This document shows positions 62,396 through 64,000 of a DNA stretch of 64,000 nucleotides, one piece after another. Origin of the DNA: Bradyrhizobium ontarionense (GTDB lineage Bacteria; Pseudomonadota; Alphaproteobacteria; Rhizobiales; Xanthobacteraceae). Position 1 is the first letter of the stretch. Every line of letters begins with the position of its first letter. The stretch lies in contig NZ_CP088156.1 in the NCBI RefSeq assembly GCF_021088345.1, positions 5,022,001 through 5,086,000 of the forward strand. The letters run 5' to 3'. The notes under the pieces are model-generated. The model made no database searches and was not told the DNA's origin. It worked only from the letters and a program-made list of their open reading frames with translations. The position numbers were made by a program, and so were the translations under genes.

Positions 62396-63607
62396 ATGCC
62401 ACCGACCGCCGGGCTGCGCGAACCCTCCGCGCCCCTCGAAAAGATCCCGCTCGAAACCTACGTGCCGCCGGCGAAACCCTCGCTGATCGGCCTGTCGCGC
62501 GCGGAGCTGGCGGCGAAGCTCGGCGAGATCGGCGTACCTGCGCACCAGCAGAAGATGCGCGTGCAGCAGCTCTGGCATTGGATCTATTTCCGCGGCGCCC
62601 GCACGTTCGACGAGATGACGTCGGTGTCGAAGGACACACGCACCGCCCTGGCCGAGCACGTCACGGTCGACCGTCCCGAAGTCGTGGCCGAGCAGATCTC
62701 CAACGACGGCACCCGCAAATGGCTGCTGCGGCTGCCGAGCGGCGACGATCTGCAGAAGGCGCACGAGGTCGAATGCGTCTACATCCCCGAGACCGACCGC
62801 GGCACCTTGTGCGTCTCCTCGCAGGTCGGCTGTACGCTCAATTGCTCGTTCTGCCACACCGGCACGCAGCGGCTGGTGCGCAACCTCACCGCCGGCGAGA
62901 TCGCAGGCCAGGTGATGGTGGCGCGCGACCGTCTCAATGACTGGGCCGACCGCGAGACGCCGCTCGGCAACCGGCTGATCACCAATGTCGTGATGATGGG
63001 CATGGGCGAGCCGCTCTACAATTTCGATGCGGTGCGCGACGCGCTGCTCGTCGTCTCGGACAATGAAGGCATCGGCATCTCCCGCCGCCGCATTACGCTG
63101 TCCACCTCCGGCGTCGTGCCGAACATCAAGCGGGCCGGCGAGGAGATCGGCGTGATGCTGGCGATCTCGCTGCATGCGGTGCGCGACGAGCTGCGCAACG
63201 AGCTGGTGCCGCTCAACCGCAAATATCCGATCGCCGAATTGCTGCAGGCCTGCCGCGACTATCCCGGCGCGTCCAACGCGCGCCGCATCACCTTCGAATA
63301 TGTGATGCTGAAGGGCGTCAACGATTCGCTCGATGACGCCCGGCTGCTGGTCAAGCTGCTCAAGGGCATTCCGGCCAAGATCAACCTGATCCCGTTCAAT
63401 CCGTGGCCCGGTTCGGCTTACGAATGCTCGGACTGGGAGCAGATCGAGAAGTTCTCCGAATACGTCTTCAACGCCGGCTATTCCTCGCCGGTGCGCACGC
63501 CGCGCGGTCGCGACATTCTCGCCGCCTGCGGCCAGCTGAAGTCGGAGACCGAGAAGCTGTCGGCCCGCGAGCGCCAGGCGCTGCGCGCGATGGCGATGAC
63601 GGATTGA
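62396..63607 (+). CDS. rlmN: 23S rRNA / tRNA (adenine-C2) methyltransferase RlmN
   Basis: Radical SAM methyltransferase making m2A2503 in 23S rRNA and m2A37 in tRNA. 403 residues. N-terminal HhH-like domain, then the cluster motif C146-x3-C150-x2-C153 ([13 protein letters not shown]). [47 protein letters not shown] and [11 protein letters not shown] follow. The methyl-carrying Cys lies in the [20 protein letters not shown] end. Complete. Single gene. Confidence 0.98.
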   Translation: MPPTAGLREPSAPLEKIPLETYVPPAKPSLIGLSRAELAAKLGEIGVPAHQQKMRVQQLWHWIYFRGARTFDEMTSVSKDTRTALAEHVTVDRPEVVAEQISNDGTRKWLLRLPSGDDLQKAHEVECVYIPETDRGTLCVSSQVGCTLNCSFCHTGTQRLVRNLTAGEIAGQVMVARDRLNDWADRETPLGNRLITNVVMMGMGEPLYNFDAVRDALLVVSDNEGIGISRRRITLSTSGVVPNIKRAGEEIGVMLAISLHAVRDELRNELVPLNRKYPIAELLQACRDYPGASNARRITFEYVMLKGVNDSLDDARLLVKLLKGIPAKINLIPFNPWPGSAYECSDWEQIEKFSEYVFNAGYSSPVRTPRGRDILAACGQLKSETEKLSARERQALRAMAMTD

Positions 63608-63630
63608 TGCCGATGTCGACCAACATGCTC

Positions 63631-63712
63631 CGTCATGGCGAGCGAAGCGAAGCAATCCAGAGCTGACCCTTGGCACTGGATTGCTTCGTCGCTAACGCTC
63701 CTCGCGATGACG
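63631..63712. repeat. Imperfect inverted repeat of CGTCATGGCGAGCG type
   Basis: CGTCATGGCGAGCGAAGCGAAGCAATCCAG faces CTGGATTGCTTCGTCGCTAACGCTCCTCGCGATGACG. It is the same repeat family as 44515-44589. Lies between rlmN and the last gene. Confidence 0.8.
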
Positions 63713-63731
63713 ATGAGGAGATATCTTCGCC

Positions 63732-64000
63732 ATGGCGCTGATCGGCCGGCTGATCGTGATCGTATTCGCGTTTCTCGCCGCGTGCTTCGTGGCGGGGCTG
63801 ATCGTCGTGACCGCGATCCTGTTCCCGGAATTCTCCGATCTCGGCAACGGCCCGATCGACCAGGGCGCTTTCGACGTGATCATCGGCTTCGGCTTCATCT
63901 TCGTCTCGGGTTTCGCGCTGATCCCGGCGCTCCTGATCGCTGTTATCACCGAGGCATTCTCGATTCGCAGCGTGCTCGCCTATGCGATCGGCGGCGGCGT
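63732..64000 (+). CDS. Hypothetical multi-helix membrane protein (C-terminus outside window)
   Basis: Open from the ATG at 63732 to the window end, 89 codons visible. Starts MALIGRLIVIVFAFLAACFV; helices at about 5-30, 52-75 and from 82. The first helix and the loop ILFPEFSDLG suggest a small integral membrane protein seen in Bradyrhizobium. No family recognised with certainty. Confidence 0.7.
   Translation, partial: MALIGRLIVIVFAFLAACFVAGLIVVTAILFPEFSDLGNGPIDQGAFDVIIGFGFIFVSGFALIPALLIAVITEAFSIRSVLAYAIGGG

Overview
The window looks like a piece of core chromosome from a Bradyrhizobium-type alphaproteobacterium (order Hyphomicrobiales/Rhizobiales). Reasons: high GC with strong GC3 bias; a duplicated glnK-amtB pair; the hemD / mitofilin / hemY block; IalB-type and TAXI-type exported proteins; and the short palindromic repeats between genes that are typical of Bradyrhizobium. 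I see no rRNA, CRISPR array, transposase, integrase or phage gene. Two tRNAs are present: Thr(CGT) and Ala(CGC).

Layout. 1-3.1 kb: the start of a UbiH-type hydroxylase that runs off the left edge, a TesB thioesterase and a GYF/DUF898-like membrane protein. 3.2-7.3 kb: glnK-amtB-glnK-amtB with a sigma54-type promoter before the second pair and a strong terminator after it. 7.3-8.2 kb: gene-free repeats. 8.2-12.4 kb: a DUF2059 protein, dodecin, an EVE protein, gpsA and tsaD. 12.5-16.8 kb: hemD, mitofilin, hemY and tRNA-Thr. 17-24.6 kb: a GGDEF-EAL receptor, an amino-acid binding protein, a TPR-GSCFA protein and small exported proteins. 24.7-31.6 kb: a polysaccharide deacetylase, two tiny Cys-rich exported proteins, an MFS exporter, a Tat-exported hydrolase and a cytochrome P450. 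31.7-39 kb: a class III cyclase, TerB, an SDR, a glutamine amidotransferase, tRNA-Ala, YggT, DUF167, folD, ppa and a GNAT. 39.2-42.4 kb: a four-gene operon (hydrolase, DUF2269, SDR-DoxX, DCC thiol protein). 42.5-44.5 kb: yeiH and its LysR regulator. 44.6-47.8 kb: an amine oxidase and typA.

The most interesting segment is 48.0-51.8 kb on the minus strand. A divergent Lgt-like membrane protein overlaps a radical SAM protein that carries the cysteine pattern of the tetraether-lipid-synthase (Tes)/COG1964 group. This is followed by ATGA-overlapping genes for tiny two-helix membrane proteins sharing an LLLPG-type motif, by a start-less relic of another copy, by a copy with an apparent one-base frameshift, and by a 246-residue protein that looks like three fused copies. 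A Crp/Fnr regulator lies directly upstream. The whole reads as a membrane-lipid modification operon of unknown product.

51.8-64 kb: the Crp/Fnr regulator, a stand-alone receiver protein, phoD, two TAXI binding proteins flanking phhB and a YkvA protein, a Sel1-repeat protein, a quinone oxidoreductase, an IalB-family protein, rlmN, and a membrane protein cut by the right edge.
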